Source: Pseudomonas sp. sp1636 (lineage in GTDB: Bacteria; Pseudomonadota; Gammaproteobacteria; Pseudomonadales; Pseudomonadaceae). Taken from it: a stretch of DNA of 64,000 nucleotides. Made by a program: the position numbers and the translations under genes. Below, one piece after another: positions 32,681 to 44,476 of this stretch. Under the pieces are notes generated by a model, which was given only the letters and a program-made list of their open reading frames with translations, was not told the origin of the DNA and searched no databases. Position 1 is the first letter of the stretch, and the number at the start of each line of letters is the position of its first letter. Where the stretch lies: contig NZ_JARRAB010000004.1 of NCBI RefSeq assembly GCF_030376615.1, positions 124,001-188,000 of the forward strand, given 5' to 3'.

Positions 32681-34330
32681 TTACAGCAGCATGCTGCGGA
32701 TGTCTGCCAGCACATCGCCGAGGCGCTTGGTGAAACGCGCGGCGGCGGCGCCGTTGATCACCCGGTGGTCGTAGGACAGCGACAGCGGCAGCATCAGCTT
32801 GGGCTGGAACGCCTTGCCGTCCCAGACCGGCTGAATGGTCGCCTTGCTCACGCCGAGGATCGCCACTTCCGGCGCGTTGACGATCGGCGTGAAGCCGGTG
32901 CCGCCGATGTGGCCGAGGCTGGAGATGGTGAAGCAGGCGCCCTGCATGTCGTCGGCGGCGAGCTTCTTGGTGCGCGCTTTTTCCGCCAGGGCGGCGGCTT
33001 CGGCGGCCAGTTGCAGCAGGCTCTTCTGCTCGACGTTCTTGATCACCGGCACCAGCAGGCCGTCCGGGGTGTCCACGGCGAAGCCGATGTGCACGTATTT
33101 CTTGCGGATCAGCGCCTTGCCGCTCGGCGCCAGCGAGCTGTTGAAGTCCGGCAGCTCCTTGAGCAGGTAAGCACAGGCTTTCAATAGCAGCGGCAGCACG
33201 GTGAGCTTGACCCCGGCCTTCTCGGCCACCGCCTTCTGCGCGACGCGGAAGGCTTCCAGCTCGGTGATGTCGGCCGAGTCGAACTGGGTCACGTGCGGCA
33301 CATTGAGCCAGCTGCGGTGCAGGTTGGCGGCGCCGACCTGCATCAGGCGGGTCATGGCCACTTCTTCCACTTCGCCGAAGCGGCTGAAGTCCACTTCCGG
33401 AATCGGCGGGATGCCTGCACCGCCAGTGGCACCAGCAGCTGCGCTCGGGGCTTCCTTGGCTTTCAGCAGCATCGCCTTGACGTGGGCCTGCACGTCTTCC
33501 TTGAGCACCCGGCCTTTCGGGCCGCTGCCAGGCACGGTCGACAGCTCGACGCCGAAGTCGCGGGCCAGCTGGCGCACGGCCGGACCGGCGTGCACCTTGT
33601 CGCCGCTGGATGCCGGAGGCGTGGCCGCGGCAATGGCGGCGGCTGCCGCCAGCTTGGCGATGGCATTGACTTCGGCGACCACTTCTGGCGCGGCGCCGGG
33701 CGGCGTGGTGTGCATCGCCGCCGGTGCCGCCGGCGCCGGTGCGGCCCCGGTCACTTTCAGTTTGAGGATCAGGTCGCCGGTGCCGACTTCGGCGTCCAGC
33801 TGGACCACGACGCTTTCCACCACGCCGGCAACCGGCGAGGGGATCTCCATGCTGGCCTTGTCCGACTCCAGGGTGATCAGCGACTGCTCGGCCTCGACCC
33901 TGTCGCCGGCCTTGACCAGCACCTCGATGACCTTGGCCTTGCCGGCCGAGCCGATGTCGGGCACGTGGATGTCCTGCACGGCCGCGGCGGCCGCCGCTGC
34001 TGGTGCCGCCGCGACAGGCTCCGCAGCCTTGGGCGCTGCGGCGGGTGCGGCGGGTGCGGCTGGCGTTGCGGCAGGGGCCGCAGCCGCTGCGCTGGCGCCT
34101 TCGACTTCCAGTTCGAGCAACTCGTCGCCTTCTTTCAGGCGGTCGCCCAGTTTGACCTTGAGGCTCTTGATCACCCCGGCCTTGGGTGCCGGGATTTCCA
34201 TGCTGGCCTTGTCCGACTCCAGGGTCAGCAGGCTCTGGTCGGCCTCGATGCGATCGCCGACCTTGACCATCAGTTCGATTACTTCGCCCTCACCGCTGCC
34301 GATGTCGGGTACGCGAATCAGTTCACTCAC
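32681..34330 (-). CDS. aceF: Pyruvate dehydrogenase E2 (dihydrolipoyl acetyltransferase)
   Basis: Core subunit of the pyruvate dehydrogenase complex; moves the acetyl group from E1 to CoA. The start is GTG at 34330 with GGAGAC upstream, 11 bases after aceE, giving 549 aa. Two lipoyl domains carry Lys41 and Lys158 in ESDKASMEIP motifs, joined by Ala/Pro linkers. A peripheral subunit-binding domain follows (AGPAVRQLARDFGVEL to GRVLKEDVQAH), then the catalytic domain with the His of SYDHRVING. Two lipoyl domains rather than the three of E. coli is usual for Pseudomonas. Confidence 0.97.
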   Translation of the reverse strand: MSELIRVPDIGSGEGEVIELMVKVGDRIEADQSLLTLESDKASMEIPAPKAGVIKSLKVKLGDRLKEGDELLELEVEGASAAAAAPAATPAAPAAPAAAPKAAEPVAAAPAAAAAAAVQDIHVPDIGSAGKAKVIEVLVKAGDRVEAEQSLITLESDKASMEIPSPVAGVVESVVVQLDAEVGTGDLILKLKVTGAAPAPAAPAAMHTTPPGAAPEVVAEVNAIAKLAAAAAIAAATPPASSGDKVHAGPAVRQLARDFGVELSTVPGSGPKGRVLKEDVQAHVKAMLLKAKEAPSAAAGATGGAGIPPIPEVDFSRFGEVEEVAMTRLMQVGAANLHRSWLNVPHVTQFDSADITELEAFRVAQKAVAEKAGVKLTVLPLLLKACAYLLKELPDFNSSLAPSGKALIRKKYVHIGFAVDTPDGLLVPVIKNVEQKSLLQLAAEAAALAEKARTKKLAADDMQGACFTISSLGHIGGTGFTPIVNAPEVAILGVSKATIQPVWDGKAFQPKLMLPLSLSYDHRVINGAAAARFTKRLGDVLADIRSMLL

Positions 34331-34341
34331 AATGCGTCTCC

Positions 34342-36987
<2,646 letters not shown>

Positions 36988-37098
36988 GGCTTGCTCCAGG
37001 GCGGAAAGGCTTCCAGAATCGGAGGCCAGGATTCGTGACCGGCTTCGTGAGCGGGGCACGTGAATTCTTGGATTTACCGGAGGGTAGGGCCGGCTCCG

Positions 37099-37165
37099 TG
37101 TAGTTTTACTACATATGGACGCTAATTTCAGCCCTTCGGATACATTCTTTAGTAGCAAAACTACA
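37099..37165. promoter_or_regulatory. Paired operator-like palindromes in the aceE-glnE gap
   Basis: Site 1 is TGTAGTTTTACTACA (37099-37113). Site 2 is AGTAGCAAAACTACA (37151-37165), whose reverse complement TGTAGTTTTGCTACT matches site 1 at 13 of 15 positions. Their centres are 52 bp apart, about five helical turns, 119-171 bp from the aceE start. The TGTAGT-N3-ACTACA symmetry suits a dimeric regulator, possibly of the GntR/FadR group to which PdhR belongs, though it is not the E. coli PdhR sequence. The surrounding 270 bp holds no gene and is AT-richer than its flanks. Confidence 0.55.
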
Positions 37166-37257
37166 CTTTATTTGTCTGTCAGTTGTGCGCGCCGTATCAA
37201 CCCAGCGGGTTTCCGGCTTTCAGCGTGTCACTTGCAGTTCGCCAAAAAGGATAGACC

Positions 37258-40203
37258 ATGAGCCTGCCCGTGCTGGCTTCTTTGCCTGCCACCCTTGCCC
37301 CCCTTGCTCTGCGTGCGGAGCAGTCCTTGCAGGCGGCTTTCGCCGAGCACTCGGCGGCTGCCGCGGCCGCTTTTGCCGCCTGGCCGAGTGCGCGGCGCGA
37401 GGTGCTCCGACGCGTGGCGGCGAGCAGCGATTTCGTCGTCGAACAAGCCCGGCGCGACCCGCAGATGCTCCTCGGCCTGGGCGACTGCGGCGAGCTGGAG
37501 CGCCCGTTGCGAGCCGGCGAGCTGCGCGCGCAACTGGCTGCGGCATTGCTCGATTGCGCCGATGAAGATGAGCTGGGGCGGCGTCTGCGGCGTTTTCGCA
37601 ACCGCCAGCAGCTGCGCATCATCTGGCGCGACATCAGCCGTCAGGCCGACTTGATCGAAACCTGCCGCGACCTCTCGACGCTGGCCGATGCCTGCATCGA
37701 TCTGGCCTATCGCTGGCTCTATCCGCAGCACTGCGCCCAGTTCGGCACGCCCATGGGTCGGCGCAGCGGCCAGGCGCAGCACATGGTGGTGCTCGGCATG
37801 GGCAAGCTGGGTGCCCATGAGCTGAACCTGTCCTCGGACATCGACCTGATTTTCGGCTACCCGGAGGGTGGCGAGACCGAGGGGGTCAAGCGTCCGCTGG
37901 ATAATCAGGAATTCTTCATTCGTCTGGGGCAGCGCCTGATCAAGGCCCTGGACGCGATCACCGTCGACGGCTTCGTCTTTCGCACCGACATGCGCCTGCG
38001 CCCTTATGGCTCCTCGGGTTCGCTGGTGTTCAGCTTCAACGCGCTGGAACAGTACTACCAGGATCAGGGCCGCGACTGGGAGCGCTACGCCATGATCAAG
38101 GCGCGGGTGGTCGCCGGCGATCAGGTCGCCGGAGCGCAGTTGCTGGAGATGCTGCGGCCGTTCGTCTATCGGCGCTACCTGGATTTTTCCGCGATCGAAG
38201 CGCTGCGCACCATGAAACAACTGATCCAGCAGGAGGTGCGGCGCAAGGGCATGGCCGAGAACATCAAGCTCGGTGCCGGCGGCATTCGCGAGGTGGAATT
38301 TATCGCCCAGGCCTTCCAGTTGATTCACGGCGGGCGCGACCTGAGTCTGCAGCAACGGCCGCTGCTGCAGGTGCTCGGCACCCTGGAGGGGCAGGGTTAT
38401 CTGCCGGCCGCGGTGGTCGACGAGTTGCGCCAGGGTTACGAGTTTCTGCGCTATACCGAACACGCCTTGCAGGCGATCGGCGATCGGCAGACGCAGATGC
38501 TCCCCGATAACGACCGGGATCGGGCGCGGGTGGCCTTTATCCTCGGTTTCGCCGACTGGGCGGCGTTTCACCGGCAACTGATGCACTGGCGGGGCCGGGT
38601 CGACTGGCATTTCCGCCAGGTCATCGCCGATCCGGATGAGGACGCCGAAAGCGCCGCCGATGAAGCGGTCGGCGGTGAGTGGCTGCCGCTGTGGGACGCG
38701 GTTCAGGACGAGGCGGCGGCCTGTCGGCAACTGGCCGAAGCGGGGTTCGCCGATCCCCAGTCGGCGTGGCAGCGCCTGGCCGGCTTGCGCAACGGCAATC
38801 AGGTGCGGGCCATGCAGCGTCTCGGTCGTGAGCGCCTGGATGCCTTCATGCCCAGGCTGTTGGCGCAGGCGGTGGAGCACGACAACCCCGACCTGGTTTT
38901 GGAGCGTGTGCTGCCGCTGATCGAGGCGGTGGCGCGGCGCTCGGCCTACCTGGTGCTGCTGACGGAAAACCCCGGTGCCCTGCAGCGCCTGCTGACCCTC
39001 TGCGCCGCCAGCCCCTGGATCGCCGAGCAGATCGCCCGGTTTCCTTTATTGCTCGACGAATTGCTCAACGAGGGGCGCTTGTTCAAGCCGCCGCTGGCGC
39101 CGGAACTGGCGGCCGAGCTGCGTGAGCGGCTGATGCGCATCCCCGAGGACGACCTCGAACAGCAGATGGAGGCGCTGCGTCACTTCAAGCTGGCGCACCG
39201 CCTGCGCGTGGCCGCCTCGGAGATCGCCGGCAGCCTGCCGCTGATGAAGGTCAGCGACTACCTGACCTGGCTGGCCGAGGCGATCCTCGAGCAGGTGCTG
39301 GCCCTGGCCTGGCGGCATACCGTCGGTAAATACGGGGTGCCGCAGCGTGCCGATGGCAGTGTCTGCGATCCGGATTTCATCATCGTCGGCTATGGCAAGG
39401 TCGGCGGCATCGAGTTGGGCCATGGCTCGGATCTGGATCTGGTGTTCATCCACGATGGCGATTCCCAGGCCGAGACCAATGGCGCCAAGCCCATCGACGG
39501 CGCGCAGTTCTTCAATCGCCTGGGCCAGCGCATCATCCACCTGCTGACCACCCAGACCAACTCCGGCCAGCTCTACGAGGTCGACATGCGCCTGCGGCCC
39601 TCGGGGGTGGCGGGGTTGTTGGTCAGCTCGCTGGGCGCCTTCCAGCGTTATCAGGAAAACGAAGCCTGGACCTGGGAGCACCAGGCCCTGGTGCGCGCCC
39701 GCGTGCTGGTCGGTTGTCCGCGGGTCGGCAAGGCGTTCGAGGCGGTGCGCGCGGCGGTGCTCGGCCGCGAGCGTGATCTCGACCTGTTGCGCGTCGAGGT
39801 CGGCGAGATGCGCGCGAAGATGCGCGACAACCTCGGCACCCGGGCCACGGCTGCCGGCACCGCCGTCAATGCGTTCGAGGCCTCGGCGCCGTTCGACCTC
39901 AAGCAGGATGCCGGTGGTATCGTCGATATTGAATTTATGGTGCAATACGCGGCCTTGGCTTGGTCGCGAGAATATCCCGAGCTGGTGGAATTCACCGATA
40001 ACATCCGCATCCTGGAAGGCCTGGAACGCGTTGGCTTGCTGGCCGTCGAGGATGCCCGCCTGTTGCGGGAGGCCTACAAGGCCTACCGCGCGGCGGCCCA
40101 TCGCCAGGCATTGCAAAAGCAGCCGGGGGTGGTGGGCGGCGACCAGTTCCATGAGCAAAGACGCAGCGTGCTGCGCATCTGGCGGGAACTGGGCTTGAAC
40201 TGA
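37258..40203 (+). CDS. glnE: Glutamine synthetase adenylyltransferase/adenylyl-removing enzyme
   Basis: Bifunctional 981-residue enzyme that adds AMP to and removes it from a tyrosine of glutamine synthetase according to nitrogen status. Two nucleotidyltransferase domains are visible. The N-terminal adenylyl-removing one has GMGKLGAHELNLSSDIDLIF and the C-terminal adenylyltransferase one has GYGKVGGIELGHGSDLDLVF, each with the metal-binding DxD. GlnD-like helical domains follow each. The ATG at 37258 has an AAGGA ribosome site. ilvE follows after 71 bp. Confidence 0.97.
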   Translation: MSLPVLASLPATLAPLALRAEQSLQAAFAEHSAAAAAAFAAWPSARREVLRRVAASSDFVVEQARRDPQMLLGLGDCGELERPLRAGELRAQLAAALLDCADEDELGRRLRRFRNRQQLRIIWRDISRQADLIETCRDLSTLADACIDLAYRWLYPQHCAQFGTPMGRRSGQAQHMVVLGMGKLGAHELNLSSDIDLIFGYPEGGETEGVKRPLDNQEFFIRLGQRLIKALDAITVDGFVFRTDMRLRPYGSSGSLVFSFNALEQYYQDQGRDWERYAMIKARVVAGDQVAGAQLLEMLRPFVYRRYLDFSAIEALRTMKQLIQQEVRRKGMAENIKLGAGGIREVEFIAQAFQLIHGGRDLSLQQRPLLQVLGTLEGQGYLPAAVVDELRQGYEFLRYTEHALQAIGDRQTQMLPDNDRDRARVAFILGFADWAAFHRQLMHWRGRVDWHFRQVIADPDEDAESAADEAVGGEWLPLWDAVQDEAAACRQLAEAGFADPQSAWQRLAGLRNGNQVRAMQRLGRERLDAFMPRLLAQAVEHDNPDLVLERVLPLIEAVARRSAYLVLLTENPGALQRLLTLCAASPWIAEQIARFPLLLDELLNEGRLFKPPLAPELAAELRERLMRIPEDDLEQQMEALRHFKLAHRLRVAASEIAGSLPLMKVSDYLTWLAEAILEQVLALAWRHTVGKYGVPQRADGSVCDPDFIIVGYGKVGGIELGHGSDLDLVFIHDGDSQAETNGAKPIDGAQFFNRLGQRIIHLLTTQTNSGQLYEVDMRLRPSGVAGLLVSSLGAFQRYQENEAWTWEHQALVRARVLVGCPRVGKAFEAVRAAVLGRERDLDLLRVEVGEMRAKMRDNLGTRATAAGTAVNAFEASAPFDLKQDAGGIVDIEFMVQYAALAWSREYPELVEFTDNIRILEGLERVGLLAVEDARLLREAYKAYRAAAHRQALQKQPGVVGGDQFHEQRRSVLRIWRELGLN

Positions 40204-40274
40204 ACTTTGCGTGGGCGGGTAGCGTATAGCGCCCCGGCTACTGTGTACGAATCGAATGTGAGGAGCAGGCAACT

Positions 40275-41198
40275 ATGTCGATGGCCGATCGTGATGGCGT
40301 GATTTGGTATGACGGCAAACTGGTGCCGTGGCGTGACGCGACCACCCATGTGTTGACCCACACCCTGCACTACGGCATGGGCGTGTTCGAGGGCGTGCGC
40401 GCCTACGACACCCCGGACGGCACGGCGATCTTCCGTCTGCAGGCGCACACCGACCGCCTGTTCGACTCCGCCCACATCATGGGCATGAAGATCCCGTTCA
40501 GCAAAGACGAGATCAACCAGGCGACCCGCGCCGCCGTGCGCGAGAACAACCTGGACAGCGCCTATATCCGCCCGATGGTGTTCTACGGATCGGAAGCCAT
40601 GGGCCTGCGCGCCACTGGTCTGAAGGTGCATGTGATAGTCGCGGCCTGGAGCTGGGGCGCCTATATGGGCGACGAAGCCCTGCAGGTCGGGATCAAGGTG
40701 CGCACCAGTTCCTTCACCCGTCACCACGTCAACATCTCGATGACCCGCGCCAAGGCCAACGGCAACTACATCAACTCGATGCTGGCCCTGCAGGAAGCCA
40801 TCTCCGGCGGCGCCGACGAGGCCATGCTGCTGGACACCGAAGGCTATGTGGCCGAAGGCTCGGGCGAGAACATCTTCCTGGTCAAGAACGGCGTGGTCTA
40901 CACCCCGGAAGTGACTTCCTGCCTCAACGGCATCACCCGCAGCACCATCCTGACCCTGGCCGCCGAGCTGGGCATCCCGGTGATCGAGAAGCGCATCACC
41001 CGCGACGAGGTGTACATCGCCGACGAGGCCTTCTTCACCGGCACCGCCGCCGAAGTCACGCCGATTCGCGAAGTCGATGACCGCCAGATCGGCGCCGGCC
41101 GCCGCGGCCCGGTGACCGAGAAACTGCAAAAAGCCTATTTCGACCTGGTGGCCGGCAAGGCCAGTGGCCACGCCGAGTGGCGTACGCTGGTCAAATAA
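40275..41198 (+). CDS. ilvE: Branched-chain amino-acid aminotransferase
   Basis: Fold-type IV PLP enzyme of 307 aa that transfers amino groups between Leu/Ile/Val and 2-oxoglutarate. Lys160 in TRAKANGNY is the PLP lysine. The HTLHYGMGVFEGVRAY and GYVAEGSGENIFLVKNG blocks are typical of IlvE rather than of D-amino-acid transaminase or PabC. The start follows a GTGAGGAG ribosome site. It is followed by a stable hairpin before the LPS genes. Confidence 0.97.
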   Translation: MSMADRDGVIWYDGKLVPWRDATTHVLTHTLHYGMGVFEGVRAYDTPDGTAIFRLQAHTDRLFDSAHIMGMKIPFSKDEINQATRAAVRENNLDSAYIRPMVFYGSEAMGLRATGLKVHVIVAAWSWGAYMGDEALQVGIKVRTSSFTRHHVNISMTRAKANGNYINSMLALQEAISGGADEAMLLDTEGYVAEGSGENIFLVKNGVVYTPEVTSCLNGITRSTILTLAAELGIPVIEKRITRDEVYIADEAFFTGTAAEVTPIREVDDRQIGAGRRGPVTEKLQKAYFDLVAGKASGHAEWRTLVK

Positions 41199-41216
41199 CG
41201 CTTGTTCGAGGCTATG

Positions 41217-41246
41217 GCAGGGAGGCGTAAGCCTCCCTGCGCGTTT
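41217..41246 (+). terminator. Probable terminator between ilvE and waaF
   Basis: GCAGGGAGGC (41217-41226) and GCCTCCCTGC (41231-41240) form a perfect 10-bp stem with a GTAA loop, followed by GCGTTT. The T tract is short, so termination may be partial. It ends 12 bases before the waaF ATG. Confidence 0.6.
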
Positions 41247-41257
41247 GTGGAAAATAC

Positions 41258-42292
41258 ATGCGAATTCTGATCGTTGGGCCCAGCTGGGTCGGTGACATGG
41301 TGATGGCGCAGACGCTGTTTCAGTGCCTGCAGCAGCGTCACCCCGGGTGCGAGATCGACGTGCTGGCGCCCGAGTGGAGCCGGCCGATTCTCGAACGCAT
41401 GCCCGAGGTGCGCCGCGCCCTGAGCTTTCCGCTCGGCCACGGGGTGCTGCAACTGGCGACCCGGCGCAAGATCGGCAAATCCCTGGCCGGCCAGTACGAT
41501 CATGCGATCCTGTTGCCCAATTCGCTGAAGTCGGCGCTGGTGCCGTTCTTCGCCGGCATCGCCAAGCGCACCGGCTGGAAGGGCGAGATGCGCTATGGTC
41601 TGCTCAACGATGTGCGCGTCCTGGATAAACAACGCTACCCGCTGATGATCGAGCGCTTCATGGCGCTGGCCTTCGAACCGGGTGCGGAGCTGACCAGGCC
41701 TTATCCGCGGCCGTCCCTGCACATCGACCAAGGCAGCCGGGCGGCGGCGCAGGCCAAGTTCGGCCTGAGTCTGGATCGGCCGGTGCTGGCGCTCTGCCCC
41801 GGTGCCGAGTTCGGCGAGGCCAAGCGCTGGCCGAGCGAGCATTACGCCCAGGTCGCCGAGGCGAAGATCCGCGCCGGCTGGCAGGTGTGGCTGTTCGGCT
41901 CGCAGAACGACCATGCGGTCGGTGAGGAAATCCGCCTGCGGCTGATCCCCGGGCTGCGCGAGGAAGCGCTGAACCTGGCCGGCGAGACCAGCCTGGCCGA
42001 AGCCATTGACCTGCTGTCCTGCGCCAGCGCCGTGGTCTCCAACGACTCGGGCCTGATGCATGTGGCCGCCGCGCTGAATCGGCCGCTGGTGGCGGTCTAC
42101 GGCTCCACCTCGCCGCAGTTCACCCCGCCGCTGGCCGAGCAGGTGGAGATCGTCCGGCTGGGCATCGACTGCAGTCCCTGCTTCGAGCGCACCTGCCGCT
42201 ACGGCCACTACAACTGCCTGCGCGAGCTGCCGGCGCGGCCGGTGCTCGAGGCGCTGGAGCGTCTGGTGGCCGATCCGGTCGAGGTCGAATAG
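41258..42292 (+). CDS. waaF: ADP-heptose:LPS heptosyltransferase II
   Basis: GT9 enzyme of 344 aa that adds the second L-glycero-D-manno-heptose to the LPS inner core at the cytosolic membrane face. The N-terminal MRILIVGPSWVGDMVMAQ is the WaaF signature (WaaC has the SSLGDVIH form). The C-terminal half has the ADP-heptose site SNDSGLMHVAAALN and the CSPCFERTC cysteine cluster. Its stop overlaps the waaC GTG start by one base. It is first in the LPS gene run. Confidence 0.97.
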   Translation: MRILIVGPSWVGDMVMAQTLFQCLQQRHPGCEIDVLAPEWSRPILERMPEVRRALSFPLGHGVLQLATRRKIGKSLAGQYDHAILLPNSLKSALVPFFAGIAKRTGWKGEMRYGLLNDVRVLDKQRYPLMIERFMALAFEPGAELTRPYPRPSLHIDQGSRAAAQAKFGLSLDRPVLALCPGAEFGEAKRWPSEHYAQVAEAKIRAGWQVWLFGSQNDHAVGEEIRLRLIPGLREEALNLAGETSLAEAIDLLSCASAVVSNDSGLMHVAAALNRPLVAVYGSTSPQFTPPLAEQVEIVRLGIDCSPCFERTCRYGHYNCLRELPARPVLEALERLVADPVEVE

Positions 42293-43293
42293 TGCGGGTT
42301 TTGCTGATCAAGACGTCCTCGCTCGGCGATGTCATCCACACCTTGCCGGCGCTCACCGATGCGGCGCGGGCGATTCCCGGTATCCAGTTCGATTGGGTGG
42401 TGGAAGAGGGCTTCGCCGAGATTCCCGCCTGGCACCCGGCCGTGGCCCAGGTGATCCCCGTGGCGCTGCGGCGCTGGCGCAAGCACCTCTGGCAGACCCT
42501 GAAAAACGGCGAGTGGCGCCGTTTCAAGCAGCGGCTGGGCGAGACCCGTTACGACCTGGTGATCGATGCCCAGGGCTTGTTGAAAAGTGCCTGGCTGAGC
42601 CGTTACGTCAAGGCCCCGGTGGCGGGCCTGGGGGCGGATTCCGCGCGCGAGCCGATTGCCAGCCGCTTCTATGACCGCCGATACCGCGTGCCCCGCGAGC
42701 AGCACGCGCTGGAGCGGGTGCGCCAGTTGTTCGCCCAGGCGCTGGGCTATCCGCTGCCGGCGGGCATGGGCGACTACGGCCTGAATCGCGCGCGCCTGGC
42801 CGGTGCGGTGGAGCAGCCGTATCTGCTGTTCCTGCACGGCACCACCTGGCCGAGCAAGCATTGGCCGGAGGCCTGCTGGCGCGAGCTGGCCGAACGCATG
42901 AGCGAACAGGGCTGGGCGATTCGTCTGCCCTGGGCCAACGAGGTCGAGAAGGCCCGCGCCGAAGGCATAGTCGCCGGCCTGGAGCATGCCGCGTTGCTAC
43001 CCAAATTGAATCTGGCCGGCGTGGCCAAGGCGATCGCCGGCGCCAGCGCCTGCGTGGCGGTCGACACCGGGCTCGGCCATCTGGCCGCGGCGCTGGATGT
43101 GCCGACCATCTCGCTGTACGGACCGACCTTGCCGGGGCGGGTGGGCGCCTATGGCCGTTGCCAGGTTCATTTGTGCGCCACCGGGCCGGCGGCGGGTTCC
43201 GGCGACCGCCATAAGCCCTGCTTCGAGACGCTGTTGCCGGAGCGGGTGGCCGGCGAGTTGCAGGCATTGCTGCTGGCCGAGGACGCCGTCTGA
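42292..43293 (+). CDS. waaC: ADP-heptose:LPS heptosyltransferase I
   Basis: GT9 enzyme of 333 aa that attaches the first heptose to Kdo. The N-terminus RVLLIKTSSLGDVIHTLPALTDA and the C-terminal VDTGLGHLAAALDVPTISLYGPT motif define WaaC. The start is GTG at 42292, overlapping the waaF stop. The donor ADP-heptose depends on hldE at the far end of this locus. Confidence 0.97.
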   Translation: MRVLLIKTSSLGDVIHTLPALTDAARAIPGIQFDWVVEEGFAEIPAWHPAVAQVIPVALRRWRKHLWQTLKNGEWRRFKQRLGETRYDLVIDAQGLLKSAWLSRYVKAPVAGLGADSAREPIASRFYDRRYRVPREQHALERVRQLFAQALGYPLPAGMGDYGLNRARLAGAVEQPYLLFLHGTTWPSKHWPEACWRELAERMSEQGWAIRLPWANEVEKARAEGIVAGLEHAALLPKLNLAGVAKAIAGASACVAVDTGLGHLAAALDVPTISLYGPTLPGRVGAYGRCQVHLCATGPAAGSGDRHKPCFETLLPERVAGELQALLLAEDAV

Positions 43294-43312
43294 TGCGGGT
43301 GCCGAGCATTTT

Positions 43313-43335
43313 CCCCGGAGTGCATCCGGGCTACG
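43313..43335. repeat. Short palindromic repeat between waaC and waaG
   Basis: CCCGGA (43314-43319) and TCCGGG (43325-43330) form a small hairpin ending in CTACG. GTGCATCCGGGCTACG resembles extragenic palindromes common in Pseudomonas. This 61-bp gap is the widest between waaF and the acetyltransferase gene, so it may mark a processing or regulatory point. Confidence 0.5.
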
Positions 43336-43354
43336 CGATTGAAGGGCACGCCTG

Positions 43355-44476
43355 ATGCAGTTGGCTTTTATCCTCTACAAATACTTCCCCTTTGGCGGCC
43401 TGCAGCGCGATTTCCTGCGCATCGCTCTGGAGTGCCAGCAGCGCGGCCACGCCATTCGCGTGTATACGCCGATCTGGGAAGGCGAGATTCCCGCCGGCTT
43501 CGAGGTGGTGGTGGTGCCGGTCAAGGCGCTGTTCAACCATAAGCGCAACGAGAAGCTCACGGCCTGGGTCGAGGCCGATCTGGCCAGGCGTCCGGTAGCG
43601 CGGGTGATCGGCTTCAACAAGATGCCGGGGCTGGATGTGTATTACGCCGCCGACGGTTGTTTCGAGGACAAGGCGCAGACCCTGCGCCACCCGATTTACC
43701 GCAAGTGGGGCCGTTACAAGCATTTCGCCGACTACGAGCGGGCGGTGTTCGCGCCTGAAGCGAAGACCGCGATTCTGATGATCTCCGAGGTGCAGCAGCC
43801 GCTGTTCGTCAAGCATTACCACACCCCGCGGCAGCGCTTTCACCTGCTGCCGCCGGGCATCGCCCAGGATCGTCGGGCGCCGGCCAATGCCGGCGAGATT
43901 CGCGCCGGGTTCCGCCGCGAGTTCGGCCTGGCGGATGACCAACTGTTGCTGGTGCAGATCGGTTCCGGGTTCAAGACCAAGGGCCTGGATCGCAGCCTGA
44001 AAGCCGTCGCCGCCCTGCCGCGCGAGCTGCGCCAGCGCAGCAGGCTGATCGTCATCGGCCAGGACGACCCGCGCACCTTTCAGCTGCAGGCCAAGGCGCT
44101 GGGGATTGCCGAGCAGGTGCAGATACTCAAGGGCCGCAGCGATATCCCGCGGTTCCTGCTCGGCGCCGACCTGCTGATCCATCCGGCCTACAACGAAAAC
44201 ACCGGCACCGTGCTGCTCGAGGCGCTGGTCGCCGGCTTGCCGGTGCTGGTGACCGATGTCTGCGGCTATGCCCATTACATTCGCGATGCGGATGCCGGCC
44301 GGGTGCTGCCCAGCCCCTTCGTGCAGGAGCGGCTCAATCACTGTTTGGCCGATATGCTGGCCGACGATCGGCGCCGCGCGTTCTGGGGGCGCAACGGCCT
44401 GGCCTATGCCGGCTGCGCCGATCTGTATTCCATGCCGCAGCGCGCGGCCGATGTGATCCTGGCGGAGCGTCCATGA
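43355..44476 (+). CDS. waaG: LPS core glucosyltransferase I
   Basis: GT4 enzyme of 373 aa that adds the first outer-core sugar to heptose II; in P. aeruginosa this residue is galactosamine. The N-terminal YKYFPFGGLQRDFLRIA is the WaaG acceptor-side loop. The donor-side EX7E motif is in YNENTGTVLLEAL, with GSGFKTKGLDRSLKA before it. It overlaps waaP by four bases (ATGA), so the two are coupled. Confidence 0.96.
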   Translation: MQLAFILYKYFPFGGLQRDFLRIALECQQRGHAIRVYTPIWEGEIPAGFEVVVVPVKALFNHKRNEKLTAWVEADLARRPVARVIGFNKMPGLDVYYAADGCFEDKAQTLRHPIYRKWGRYKHFADYERAVFAPEAKTAILMISEVQQPLFVKHYHTPRQRFHLLPPGIAQDRRAPANAGEIRAGFRREFGLADDQLLLVQIGSGFKTKGLDRSLKAVAALPRELRQRSRLIVIGQDDPRTFQLQAKALGIAEQVQILKGRSDIPRFLLGADLLIHPAYNENTGTVLLEALVAGLPVLVTDVCGYAHYIRDADAGRVLPSPFVQERLNHCLADMLADDRRRAFWGRNGLAYAGCADLYSMPQRAADVILAERP

